A stretch of DNA of 42,189 bases, from contig NZ_AZRW02000049.1 in NCBI RefSeq assembly GCF_000512695.2, positions 1-42,189 of the forward strand, written 5' to 3'. A program made the position numbers and the translations under genes. This document shows, in pieces, positions 24,466 to 32,925 of the stretch. How positions within the stretch are numbered: the stretch's first letter is position 1; each line of letters begins with the position of its first letter. This stretch comes from Pseudomonas sp. QTF5. Its GTDB lineage: Bacteria > Pseudomonadota > Gammaproteobacteria > Pseudomonadales > Pseudomonadaceae. A model generated the notes under the pieces. That model worked only from the letters and a program-made list of their open reading frames with translations. It ran no database searches and was not told the origin of the DNA.

Positions 24466-25977
24466 ATGAATAAATCAGCAGGCGTGCTTCTAGGAATTGT
24501 CGTGGCCATCGGTGCAATCAGTGCCGGCGGTGCGTGGTACACCGGCAGCAAACTCGATGGGGTGCTGAACACCTCGATCGCCGACGCCAACAAAGAGCTG
24601 CAAGCCGCACTGGCAGGTTCCAACGGCACGGCGTCTCTTGAGCTGGTGTCGCTGGACCGCCATGTGTTCAGCAGCACCGCGCACTACCGCCTCAAGGGCG
24701 AAGGCGAGATGTTTGGTGAAGCACCGGTCGAGTTGCTGTTCGTCGACCGCATTGAACACGGCCCGCTGCCGTTCTCGCGCCTGGTGTCGCTGAAGTGGTT
24801 GCCGGTCCTGGCCACCAGTCACTACGAGCTGGAAAAGACCCCGCTGACCGAGAAGTGGTTCGCTGCCGCGAAGGACAAATCCCCGGTCAAAGGCGTGGTC
24901 AATATTGGCTACGACAATTCCACCAAGGGCACCCTCGAGTTTTTGCCGCTGGAAACAGCACTGGATGACAAATCCAATCTGACTTTCTCCGGCATGAAAC
25001 TCGATGTAGCCGCCAGTGCCCAGGCGCAAAAGGTCAAGGCCGACGGTTACATGGACAGTCTGAAACTGACCACCGTGGCCGAAGACCAGACCCCGGTGCA
25101 GGTCGAGCTCAATGGCTTGACCGTGGCCAGTAACCTGAACAAAAGCACCTACGGTTATTACACCGGCGAAAACACCATCGAGCTGACCAACAGCAAGACC
25201 ACCTTCGGCGCCAAGCAGTCGGTACTCGGCGTCAAGAACTTTGAAATGAAGAACAAGACCGAGGAATCGGGCACCAACGCTTCGGGGCGTGCCGATTACA
25301 AGGTCGGTGAAGTGTCCTTGAACGGCAAGGTTATCGGCTCTGCGCAAATGGCCATGAGCCTGAAAAACCTCGACATCCCGTCAACGATGTCGCTGATGCA
25401 GATCTACCAGACCAAACTGCAACCGTACGAGAAGGCCGCCGCTGAAGCCGCTGCCGCCGGGCAACCGGCACCGGAGCTGAACCTGACCCCGGCCGAAGAG
25501 GCGCAGGTCAAGACCGGCCTGGAAAAACTGCTGGCCGCCGGCCCGCAGGTGGCTCTGGAAAACCTGTCGTTTAACACCAGCAACGGCGAAAGTCGCGCCA
25601 ACCTGGTGCTGGACCTGACCAAACCGCAGTCCATGGACCTGCCGCCAGATCAGTTGGTCAAGCAATTGATCGCGTTGCTGGATTTCAACGTATTGGTGTC
25701 CAAGCCAATGCTCGTTGACGTGCTCACCGTGCAGTCGCAAATCGACGGCCAGACCGACGCCAAGCTCATTTCCGATCAGGCGAGCGCAACCGCTGACATG
25801 TTTGGCAGCATGGCGGTCGGTACACAACTGGCGAAACTGGACGGCAACAACGTCGTCACCAAGCTGCACTACGCCAACAATCAAGTGGACTTCAACGGCC
25901 AAAAAATGACCCTCGAAGAATTTGTCGGCTTCGTGATGAGCAAACTCGGCGGCGCTGGCAACGTCACCATCCAGTAA
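24466..25977 (+). CDS. YdgA/DUF945 family protein
   Basis: A 503-residue protein with an N-terminal membrane helix (AGVLLGIVVAIGAISAGGAWYTG) and a long periplasmic body with repeated beta-rich segments, for example YTGENTIELTNSKTTFGAK and VLDLTKPQSMDLPPDQLVKQL. This matches the DUF945 (YdgA) family. The molecular function is unknown; structural similarity to lipid-transfer AsmA-like proteins has been suggested for related families. Start 24466 is chosen at MNKSAGVLLG; further upstream in-frame residues are not family-like. A strong terminator follows, so it is probably monocistronic. Confidence 0.88.
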   Translation: MNKSAGVLLGIVVAIGAISAGGAWYTGSKLDGVLNTSIADANKELQAALAGSNGTASLELVSLDRHVFSSTAHYRLKGEGEMFGEAPVELLFVDRIEHGPLPFSRLVSLKWLPVLATSHYELEKTPLTEKWFAAAKDKSPVKGVVNIGYDNSTKGTLEFLPLETALDDKSNLTFSGMKLDVAASAQAQKVKADGYMDSLKLTTVAEDQTPVQVELNGLTVASNLNKSTYGYYTGENTIELTNSKTTFGAKQSVLGVKNFEMKNKTEESGTNASGRADYKVGEVSLNGKVIGSAQMAMSLKNLDIPSTMSLMQIYQTKLQPYEKAAAEAAAAGQPAPELNLTPAEEAQVKTGLEKLLAAGPQVALENLSFNTSNGESRANLVLDLTKPQSMDLPPDQLVKQLIALLDFNVLVSKPMLVDVLTVQSQIDGQTDAKLISDQASATADMFGSMAVGTQLAKLDGNNVVTKLHYANNQVDFNGQKMTLEEFVGFVMSKLGGAGNVTIQ

Positions 25978-25995
25978 ATCGCAGGCTTCAGCGCA

Positions 25996-26035
25996 ACGCC
26001 CGGCCTCTGCAACGCGCAGACGCCGGGCGTTTTGC
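25996..26035 (+). terminator. Rho-independent terminator after DUF945 gene
   Basis: ACGCCCGGC / GCCGGGCGT (25996-26004 with 26022-26030), with an inner TCTGC/GCAGA stem around AACGC, followed by TTTTGCTG. A long, stable hairpin with a T-tract. Confidence 0.88.
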
Positions 26036-26110
26036 TGTCTGGGGTTTCGAAGCGGGGGAGAGGGGGAGAGGGGGAGGAGGTTCCAATGCCAGTCAGTCAA
26101 GCGCAATCCA

Positions 26111-26200
26111 TGTGGGAGCAGGCTTGCTCGCGTAGGCGTCGTGTCAGTCAATATCAATGTCTACTGACAGACCGCCTTCGCGAGCAAGCCCGCTCCCACA
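26111..26200. repeat. REP/BIME inverted pair, opposite orientation
   Basis: Arms 26111-26138 and 26173-26200 match over 26 of 28 bases; their order is reversed relative to the other copies of this family. Between DUF945 and pgaA. Confidence 0.9.
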
Positions 26201-26398
26201 GATTCCGCACCTTGACTGACGGGCACCAGAGGAGGCCAGAACATCACGAATCTGAACAATTATTGTGCTCTGAATAGTTGACTTCGCTTGCATGCAAAAC
26301 TGCGTCGATAAAGCCTGGCTGGGTCTTTCGATCCAGCTTTCCGCTACGAATGGGCAAGGGACATTGCGACCCGGCTGGCCATGTAAGGATGCTGACGA
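26201..26398 (+). promoter_or_regulatory. pga leader region
   Basis: About 200 bp ahead of pgaA. TTGACT at 26277-26282 could be a -35 box but no good -10 follows. TTGCATGCAA (26288-26297) is a perfect 10-bp palindrome. Several GGA motifs (GAGGAGG near 26231, AGGGACA near 26358, AAGGATG before the start) resemble RsmA/CsrA sites; in E. coli CsrA represses pgaA through such motifs. Inference only. Confidence 0.35.
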
Positions 26399-28879
26399 AT
26401 GCCGTGTATTGCTGGTCCCTTTATTCATCGTGGTTTGCGCCCCTTGTTTCGCGTTGCGCTGTGCAGCCAATTACTTTGGCCGGCGCTGGCGTTCGCCGAT
26501 ACGCCTTACGACCAAATGGTTCGCGATGCACGGGCCGGCAACTACTCGCCTGCGCTGACGGTGTTGCGCCAGGTGCCGGTAAACCAGGCCACCACCGGCC
26601 AGATCAGCGATCACTTGCAGATCGCCAGCTGGGCGGGCCTGGATGCTGAAGTGGTCCAGGTCTATGAAACCCAAGGGCACAATCGGGCGTTGCCGGTTCA
26701 GGCCCTGACCGCTACCGCACGTGCCTATCGCAACCTCAAGCGCTGGGATTCGGCGACCCAGGTCTACAACAAAGCTTTGGCCCTTGCGCCACAAAATCCT
26801 GATCTTCAACTGGGCCTGGCAATGACCCAGGCCGACGCCGGTAAACCTGATGAGGCCGTTGCCCGCGCCAGGGCACTGGTGGCGGCGAAACCGGATGATC
26901 CTTCCCGCCGTCTGGCCCTGGCCTACGCCTTGACCCGCGCCGGAGCCACCTACGATGCACTGTTTGAATACGACCAGGCTTTCATCCGCGCTGGCAGCAA
27001 ACCCGACGTCGCTCGGGAATACGTGGTTGCCCTGCAACGCGCCCGCCTGCCGGAGCCGGCCTTGCGTCTGGCGCATCAGCGGCCGGGGTTGATTGACCCG
27101 GTCACGCTACGACGCCTTGAAGGTGATCTTGCCGCTGAACGCGTGCGCCTGGCCGAGCTAGCCACTCGAAGCGAAAAAGAACGTTATGTAATCGCTGATC
27201 GGGCTCTGGCCGATTACGACCAGTTACTGACGACCTGGACGCCGGATCCTCAGGCCCACGATGACGTCATCCGCTGGCGAATCGATCGCATGGGCGCCCT
27301 CAAGGCTCGTGCGCGCACGGCCGATGTGATCGCCGAATACCAGAAGCTGCTCGCCGAAGGCGTGAAGATTCCGACCTACGCCCTGCGTTGGGTGGCGTCG
27401 TCCTATCTGGACCTGCGACAGCCGGAAATTGCCACCGATCTGTATCGCCAAGCGCTGATCACGCCGGATGCCGATGTCGGCGACCGCCCGCAAGGCAGCG
27501 CCGCGCTCTATTACGCCTTGCTCGAAAGCGACAAGGCCGATGAAGCGCGCCAGGTCGCCGAGGACCTGGCCAAGAACCAGAAACCGCGGATCGAGCTCAA
27601 GGGCTTGCCGGGCGGCATTCCCAACGATGAATGGATGGCCGCGCAGCAACTCGCCGCCCAGGCCGGCATCTACGGCGCCGATCTTCCGTCGGGCGAGCAA
27701 CGTTTGCAGACGTTGGTAGATCAGGCGCCCGGTAACACCGGCCTGCGTCTGGCCCAGGCCGATCTGTACCTGGCCCGGGGCTGGCCACGGCGCGCCGAGA
27801 GTCAGCTCAAGGAGACCGAGAGCATGGCCCCCCGAGACGTCGTGCTGGAAATCGCTCAGGGCCACACCGCCATGGATCTGCAGGAATGGCGGCAGCTGGA
27901 TGCGCTGACCGACGATGTGGTCGCGCGTTTTCCTGACAACCGGCAGGTGCAGCGTTTGCAGCGTCAGCGTGCGGTCCATGACATGGCCGAGCTGCGGGTG
28001 GAGGCCTATGGCGGCAAGAGTTATGGCGGGAGCAACGGCGACGCCGGGGCGGTCAACGGCAGTCGCGATTTCGGTATCGAAACCACGCTGTACAGCCCAC
28101 CTATCGATGAAGACTGGCGTCTGTTCGCCAGTGCCGGTTATGCCACCGGCGACTTCAAGGAAGGCACTGGCCACCATCGCTTTCAGCGCGTCGGGCTTGA
28201 ACGTCGAACCCGCGACATGACCTTGGAGGCGGAAGTATCCAACCACTCCTACGGCTTCGGTGACAAACAGGGCGCGCGCCTGGCGATTGCCCGAGACATC
28301 GACGATCACTGGCAGTACGGCGGCAGTCTCCAATACCTGTCGGCGCAAACGCCGTTGCGGGCCCTGAACAGCGACATCACCGCCAATGGCGGCAGCGGTT
28401 TCATCCGTTGGCGCGCCAATGAAAGCCGTGAATGGAAACTTTCGGTCAGCCCCTCGCATTTCAGTGATGGCAACAACCGTGTCGAAGCCTTGCTCACCGG
28501 TCGCGAAGGTGTTTACCGCGCGCCGGGGTTGCAGGTCGACCTCGGTCTGGAGGTCGGCACCAGCCATAACTCCAAATCCGGCGACGTGCCGTACTTCAAC
28601 CCCAAATCCGACTTCAGCGTGTTGCCCACGGTGAACGTCAATCACGTGCTCTATCACCGCTACGAAACCTCCTGGAGCCAGCGGTTCCAGGCCGGTGCGG
28701 GCACCTATAGCCAGCGCGATCAGGGAACCGGCGGTGTCGGCCTGCTGGGTTACGGCCAGCGCTACAGCTGGAATGACGTATTCGAGGTGGGCGGTCTGTT
28801 GAGCGTGATCAACCGGCCTTACGACGGCGACCGCGAAACCGATCTGCGCTTGCTCGTCGACCTCACTTACCGCTTCTAG
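26399..28879 (+). CDS. pgaA: PgaA, poly-beta-1,6-GlcNAc export porin
   Basis: An 826-residue outer-membrane protein. The signal-like N-terminus (RPLFRVALCSQLLWPALAFA) precedes a periplasmic TPR region (residues about 35-510, with repeats such as KRWDSATQVYNKALALAPQNPDLQLGLAM) and a C-terminal beta-barrel of about 290 residues ending in LLVDLTYRF, with the terminal aromatic residue typical of barrels. PgaA guides partly deacetylated PNAG out of the cell. It is the first gene of the pgaABCD operon, 12 bp before pgaB. AAGGA precedes ATG 26399. Confidence 0.95.
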   Translation: MPCIAGPFIHRGLRPLFRVALCSQLLWPALAFADTPYDQMVRDARAGNYSPALTVLRQVPVNQATTGQISDHLQIASWAGLDAEVVQVYETQGHNRALPVQALTATARAYRNLKRWDSATQVYNKALALAPQNPDLQLGLAMTQADAGKPDEAVARARALVAAKPDDPSRRLALAYALTRAGATYDALFEYDQAFIRAGSKPDVAREYVVALQRARLPEPALRLAHQRPGLIDPVTLRRLEGDLAAERVRLAELATRSEKERYVIADRALADYDQLLTTWTPDPQAHDDVIRWRIDRMGALKARARTADVIAEYQKLLAEGVKIPTYALRWVASSYLDLRQPEIATDLYRQALITPDADVGDRPQGSAALYYALLESDKADEARQVAEDLAKNQKPRIELKGLPGGIPNDEWMAAQQLAAQAGIYGADLPSGEQRLQTLVDQAPGNTGLRLAQADLYLARGWPRRAESQLKETESMAPRDVVLEIAQGHTAMDLQEWRQLDALTDDVVARFPDNRQVQRLQRQRAVHDMAELRVEAYGGKSYGGSNGDAGAVNGSRDFGIETTLYSPPIDEDWRLFASAGYATGDFKEGTGHHRFQRVGLERRTRDMTLEAEVSNHSYGFGDKQGARLAIARDIDDHWQYGGSLQYLSAQTPLRALNSDITANGGSGFIRWRANESREWKLSVSPSHFSDGNNRVEALLTGREGVYRAPGLQVDLGLEVGTSHNSKSGDVPYFNPKSDFSVLPTVNVNHVLYHRYETSWSQRFQAGAGTYSQRDQGTGGVGLLGYGQRYSWNDVFEVGGLLSVINRPYDGDRETDLRLLVDLTYRF

Positions 28880-28891
28880 AAGAGTTTGAAG

Positions 28892-30889
28892 ATGCCATTT
28901 ATTTCGCGTTTCATCCTTTTGCTGGGAGTGCTGTTGATCAGCGCCTGCGCCCAGCAAGCCCCGGCCTTCGCACCGCCGTCCGAACGCCCGGTGTCGGCCA
29001 ATGAAAAGCCGTGGCCGAAAAACCACGTACTCGGGATCGCTTACCACGATGTCGAAGACCGCGACCCCGACCAGGCGGTGGTGGCCGTGCGCACCGAGCG
29101 CATGATCGAGCAACTGGCGTGGCTGCGGGAGAACAACTACAAACCGGTCAGCGTCGACCAGATCATGGCGGCTCGCAACGGTGGCCCCGAGCTGCCGCCC
29201 CGGGCGATTCTGCTGAGCTTCGACGACGGCTACGCAAGCTTCTACACCCGCGTGTTGCCGGTGCTGCGCGCCTATAACTGGCATGCCTTGCTGGCGCCGG
29301 TCGGGGTGTGGATCGATACGCCGCTGAACCAGCCGGTGGATTTCGCCGGTACGCCGCGCCAGCGTTCGGACTTCCTGACCTGGGAGCAGATCCGCGAGAT
29401 TTCCCGATCCGGCCTGGTGGAAATCGCCGCCCACACCGATGCCAGCCACAAAGGCGTGTTGGCCAACCCGCAAGGCAACCTGCAACCGGCCGCCGCGACG
29501 CGGCGCTATGACGCCGCTACCGGGCGCTACGAAACCGAAGCCCAATTTCAGGCCCGGATGCGCGCCGACGTGGCGACCATCTCGGAAAAGATCCGCAAGG
29601 TCACTGGCTACAAACCGCGTGTCTGGGTCTGGCCATACGGCGTGGCGGATGGCACCTCGCTGCAAGTGATCGACGATCAGGGTTATCAGATGGCCCTGAC
29701 CCTGGATGACGGCCTCGATGCCCTCGACAACCTGATGAGCAGCCCGCGCTTTTTGGTGGCCTCGGACCCGAATGGCGAACGTTTCGCCAACAGCATCGTC
29801 TCGGTGCAGTCCAAATCGCCGATGCGCGTGGTGCATGTGGACCTGGACAACGTCTACGACCCGGACCCGGCCCAACAGGACATCAACCTTGGCAAACTGA
29901 TCCAGCGTATGGCCGACATGGGCGCCAACACGGTGTTCCTGCAAGCCTTCGCCGACCCTGCGGGCGATGGCCTGGTGCGCTCGCTGTACTTCCCTAACCG
30001 GCACCTGCCGATGCGCGCCGATATCTTCGACCGCGTAGCCTGGCAGTTGCGCACCCGGGCTCAGGTGAAAGTCTATGCCTGGATGCCGGTGCTGAGTTTC
30101 GCCCTGGATTCGAAGCTGCCACGCATCACCCGCTGGGACCCGAAAACCGCTACCACGTCGATCGATCCGGACCAGTACAAGCGCTTGTCGCCATTCGATC
30201 CGAACGTGCGGCGCATCATCGGTGAAATCTACGAAGACGTGGCACGCCTGACCTCGGTCGACGGCATCCTCTATCACGATGACGCGGTGCTCTCGGACTT
30301 CGAAGACGCCTGCCCCGAAGCCCTGAAGGTCTATGCCGCCAACGGTTTGCCCGGTTCGATTGCCGCCCTGCGCGCCGACCCGGCCACCCTGCAGCGCTGG
30401 ACACGATTCAAGAGCCGCTACCTGATCGATTTCACTCACGAGCTGACGGCCAAGGTCCACGCGATTCGTGGCCCGCAAGTGAAAACGGCGCGCAATATTT
30501 TCGCCGAACCGATGCTCAACCCCGAGAGCGAAGCGTGGTTCGCGCAGAACCTCGACGACTTCCTGGGTGCCTACGACTGGACGGCACCGATGGCCATGCC
30601 GCTCATGGAAAAACAGAGCCGCCAGCAATCCGGCCCTTGGCTCGAAAAGCTGGTGGCGACAGTGAAATCGCGCCCCGGCGCACTCGACCGCACGGTGTTC
30701 GAATTGCAGGCCCGGGACTGGACGAAAAACGCCGGCGCCGACATCAACAGTGCGCAATTGACCGACTGGATGGGTCGCCTCAAGCGTCAGGGCGCCACCA
30801 GTTTCGGCTACTACCCGGACAACTTTCTCGAGAACCAGCCGGACCTGAAAACCGTGCGGCCCGCGCTCTCCAACAAGTGGAATCCATAA
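28892..30889 (+). CDS. pgaB: PgaB, PNAG N-deacetylase / glycoside hydrolase lipoprotein
   Basis: A 665-residue periplasmic lipoprotein (lipobox LLISAC). The N-terminal NodB-type deacetylase domain (about residues 40-280) shows ILLSFDDGYASFY with the metal-binding Asp pair and AAHTDASHKG with the metal histidines. The C-terminal part (about 310-640) is the GH153-like domain with YHDDAVL carrying the acidic pair. It deacetylates PNAG before export. ATG 28892 is preferred over TTG 28886. It is followed 1 bp later by pgaC. Confidence 0.95.
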   Translation: MPFISRFILLLGVLLISACAQQAPAFAPPSERPVSANEKPWPKNHVLGIAYHDVEDRDPDQAVVAVRTERMIEQLAWLRENNYKPVSVDQIMAARNGGPELPPRAILLSFDDGYASFYTRVLPVLRAYNWHALLAPVGVWIDTPLNQPVDFAGTPRQRSDFLTWEQIREISRSGLVEIAAHTDASHKGVLANPQGNLQPAAATRRYDAATGRYETEAQFQARMRADVATISEKIRKVTGYKPRVWVWPYGVADGTSLQVIDDQGYQMALTLDDGLDALDNLMSSPRFLVASDPNGERFANSIVSVQSKSPMRVVHVDLDNVYDPDPAQQDINLGKLIQRMADMGANTVFLQAFADPAGDGLVRSLYFPNRHLPMRADIFDRVAWQLRTRAQVKVYAWMPVLSFALDSKLPRITRWDPKTATTSIDPDQYKRLSPFDPNVRRIIGEIYEDVARLTSVDGILYHDDAVLSDFEDACPEALKVYAANGLPGSIAALRADPATLQRWTRFKSRYLIDFTHELTAKVHAIRGPQVKTARNIFAEPMLNPESEAWFAQNLDDFLGAYDWTAPMAMPLMEKQSRQQSGPWLEKLVATVKSRPGALDRTVFELQARDWTKNAGADINSAQLTDWMGRLKRQGATSFGYYPDNFLENQPDLKTVRPALSNKWNP

Positions 30890-30890
30890 C

Positions 30891-32246
30891 ATGCTGGACA
30901 GACTTTTAGCCCTGCTGGTTCTGGCGATCGTCCTTGGGGTTCCCCTCGGGCTGATCTTTCTGCTCACCGGGCAATTCCTGATGGACTTCGTGTTCTTCTA
31001 TCCACTGTTCATGTCAGGACTATGGATTGCCGGCGGCCTGTATTTCTGGCTGCACTGGGAGCGGCATTGGCCGTGGCAGGACGACACCTTGCCGCCACCG
31101 CTGGCCGGCGAGCCGCTGATCTCGATCCTGATCCCTTGCTACAACGAAGGCGACAACGCGGCCGATACCATCCACGCGGCGCTGGCGCAGCATTACCCGA
31201 ACATCGAAGTGATCGCGATCAACGACGGCTCCAAGGACAACACCGCCGCGGTGCTCGACGCACTGGCAGCGCAGGATCCGCGCCTGCGGGTGCTGCACCT
31301 GGCAGAAAACCAGGGCAAGGCCGTGGCCCTGCGCATGGGCGCCATCGCGGCGCGCAGCGAGTATCTGGTGTGCATCGACGGTGACGCGCTGCTGGCGCCG
31401 AACACCGCGGCGTATCTGGTGGCGCCAATGCTCGACAATGCGCGACTGGGCGCCGTGACCGGCAACCCGCGAATCCGCACCCGTTCGACCCTGATCGGTC
31501 GCGTGCAGGTTGGTGAGTTCTCGTCGATCATCGGCCTGATCAAGCGCACCCAACGGGTATTCGGGCGGATCTTTACCGTTTCCGGAGTGATCGTCGCCTT
31601 CCGTCGCACAGCGCTGAACCGGGTCGGTTACTGGAGCCCGGACATGATCACCGAAGACATCGACATCAGCTGGAAGCTGCAACTGGATCACTGGAGCATT
31701 TTCTACGAGCCCCGCGCGTTGTGCTGGATCCTCATGCCGGAAACCCTCGGCGGCCTGTGGAAGCAGCGTCTGCGCTGGGCCCAGGGCGGCGCCGAAGTGC
31801 TGTTCAAGAACATCCGTGGCATCTGGCAATACCGCCATCGTTACCTCTGGCCGTTGTTGTTCGAATACTGCCTGTCCACCGGTTGGGCCTTCACCTTCCT
31901 GCTGGCGGTGATCTTCTGGGGCGTCGGCAAATTCATTGATATGCCGCCAGCCATTGCCGTCGATCACCTGTTGCCTCCAGCCTTTACCGGGCTGCTGTTG
32001 GCAGTAGTCTGCCTGGTGCAATTCGCGGTCAGTATCCTGATCGACCGCCGTTATGAAAAAGGACTTGGGAAGACCATGTTCTGGGTGGTCTGGTATCCGC
32101 TGGTGTTCTGGTTCATCAGCCTGCTCACCACCCTGGTCAGCTTCCCCAAAGTGCTGTTCGGCCAACATCAGAAGCGCGCGCGCTGGGTTAGCCCGGACCG
32201 GGGCATCAAGCCGCTGAATGACGATGAAGAGGAAGTCATCAAATGA
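30891..32246 (+). CDS. pgaC: PgaC, poly-beta-1,6-GlcNAc synthase
   Basis: A 451-residue family 2 glycosyltransferase in the inner membrane. Two N-terminal helices (LLALLVLAIVLGVPLGLIFLL and FVFFYPLFMSGLWIAGGLYFW) come before the catalytic core: SILIPCYNEGDNA, the DGS and DGD motifs (AINDGSKDN, CIDGDALL), TEDIDISWKL and QRLRWAQGG (QxxRW). Further helices follow. It polymerises UDP-GlcNAc and moves the chain across the membrane, stimulated by c-di-GMP together with PgaD. It overlaps pgaD by 4 bp. Confidence 0.96.
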   Translation: MLDRLLALLVLAIVLGVPLGLIFLLTGQFLMDFVFFYPLFMSGLWIAGGLYFWLHWERHWPWQDDTLPPPLAGEPLISILIPCYNEGDNAADTIHAALAQHYPNIEVIAINDGSKDNTAAVLDALAAQDPRLRVLHLAENQGKAVALRMGAIAARSEYLVCIDGDALLAPNTAAYLVAPMLDNARLGAVTGNPRIRTRSTLIGRVQVGEFSSIIGLIKRTQRVFGRIFTVSGVIVAFRRTALNRVGYWSPDMITEDIDISWKLQLDHWSIFYEPRALCWILMPETLGGLWKQRLRWAQGGAEVLFKNIRGIWQYRHRYLWPLLFEYCLSTGWAFTFLLAVIFWGVGKFIDMPPAIAVDHLLPPAFTGLLLAVVCLVQFAVSILIDRRYEKGLGKTMFWVVWYPLVFWFISLLTTLVSFPKVLFGQHQKRARWVSPDRGIKPLNDDEEEVIK

Positions 32247-32770
32247 GAATCATCAGAACCCGGCAGCGGCCCTTTCTGGTCGTGATCGATGTTTTTTTCA
32301 CCGTACTGGCCTGGGTCGGGCTGCTGTATTTGCTGGCGCGGGGTTTGTGGCCGTTGATCGATACTCATGACGGCCCGCGCATCGATGCGTCATTTTTCGA
32401 CGCCCTCGGCACGTTGCAGATTTACCTGTGGGTGGCGCTGCTGAACGCGGCGGTCCTGATCGGCTGGGCGCGTTATCAACAGCGCAAAAGCAAGCGTTTC
32501 GCCCAGCGCCGTTTGCCGGCTCCGGTGGTGGATGATCAGGGGCTAAGCAAAAGCTTCAAGCTGACCGGCGACCGACTGGAGAAGCTGCGCACGCCGGGCT
32601 CAATGACCATTCACAACGATCAGGATGGCGATGTCAGTCATGTGGTTACGCACTACTTCCTGGTTGAGCCGGCGGACCTGCGGCCACCATTGGCGCCGCT
32701 GGAGCATCCGTTCGTGATTCGCTTACCGGCCGAAGATGACGACAATCGAGAGCTGGTGAGCCATCTCTAG
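32243..32770 (+). CDS. pgaD: PgaD, PNAG synthase accessory protein
   Basis: A 175-residue membrane protein with two helices (VVIDVFFTVLAWVGLLYLL and LGTLQIYLWVALLNAAVLIGW) and a cytosolic C-terminal region. In E. coli PgaD forms the c-di-GMP-responsive complex with PgaC. It is about 40 residues longer than the E. coli protein; the extra C-terminal part (from SMTIHNDQDG) is typical of pseudomonads as far as I can judge. Last gene of the operon; a REP pair lies 13 bp after its stop codon. Confidence 0.9.
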   Translation: MRIIRTRQRPFLVVIDVFFTVLAWVGLLYLLARGLWPLIDTHDGPRIDASFFDALGTLQIYLWVALLNAAVLIGWARYQQRKSKRFAQRRLPAPVVDDQGLSKSFKLTGDRLEKLRTPGSMTIHNDQDGDVSHVVTHYFLVEPADLRPPLAPLEHPFVIRLPAEDDDNRELVSHL

Positions 32771-32783
32771 GCGTGTGTTCATC

Positions 32784-32916
32784 TGTGGCGAGGGAGCTTG
32801 CTCCCGCTGGAGGCCGAAGGACTCCTGATGCCATTAACCGCGCTGTATCTGATAGCGCGTTGTCACCGATTTTGCGTCTGCTTCGCAGACGAACGGGAGC
32901 AAGCTCCCTCGCCACA
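32784..32916. repeat. REP inverted pair, GTGGCGAGGGAGCTTGCTCCC family
   Basis: 23-nt arms 32784-32806 and 32894-32916 are exact reverse complements around an 87-nt spacer. Same family as 15184-15276. It sits between the convergent pgaD and reductase genes. Confidence 0.9.
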
Positions 32917-32925
32917 AAGTCGCCG

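Noticed and set aside
27224..30967. Very long minus-strand open frame of more than 1200 codons opposite pgaA and pgaB
   Set aside because: It is a high-GC shadow of two clearly coding genes with normal domains; its composition is His/Gln/Arg-rich and has no domain.
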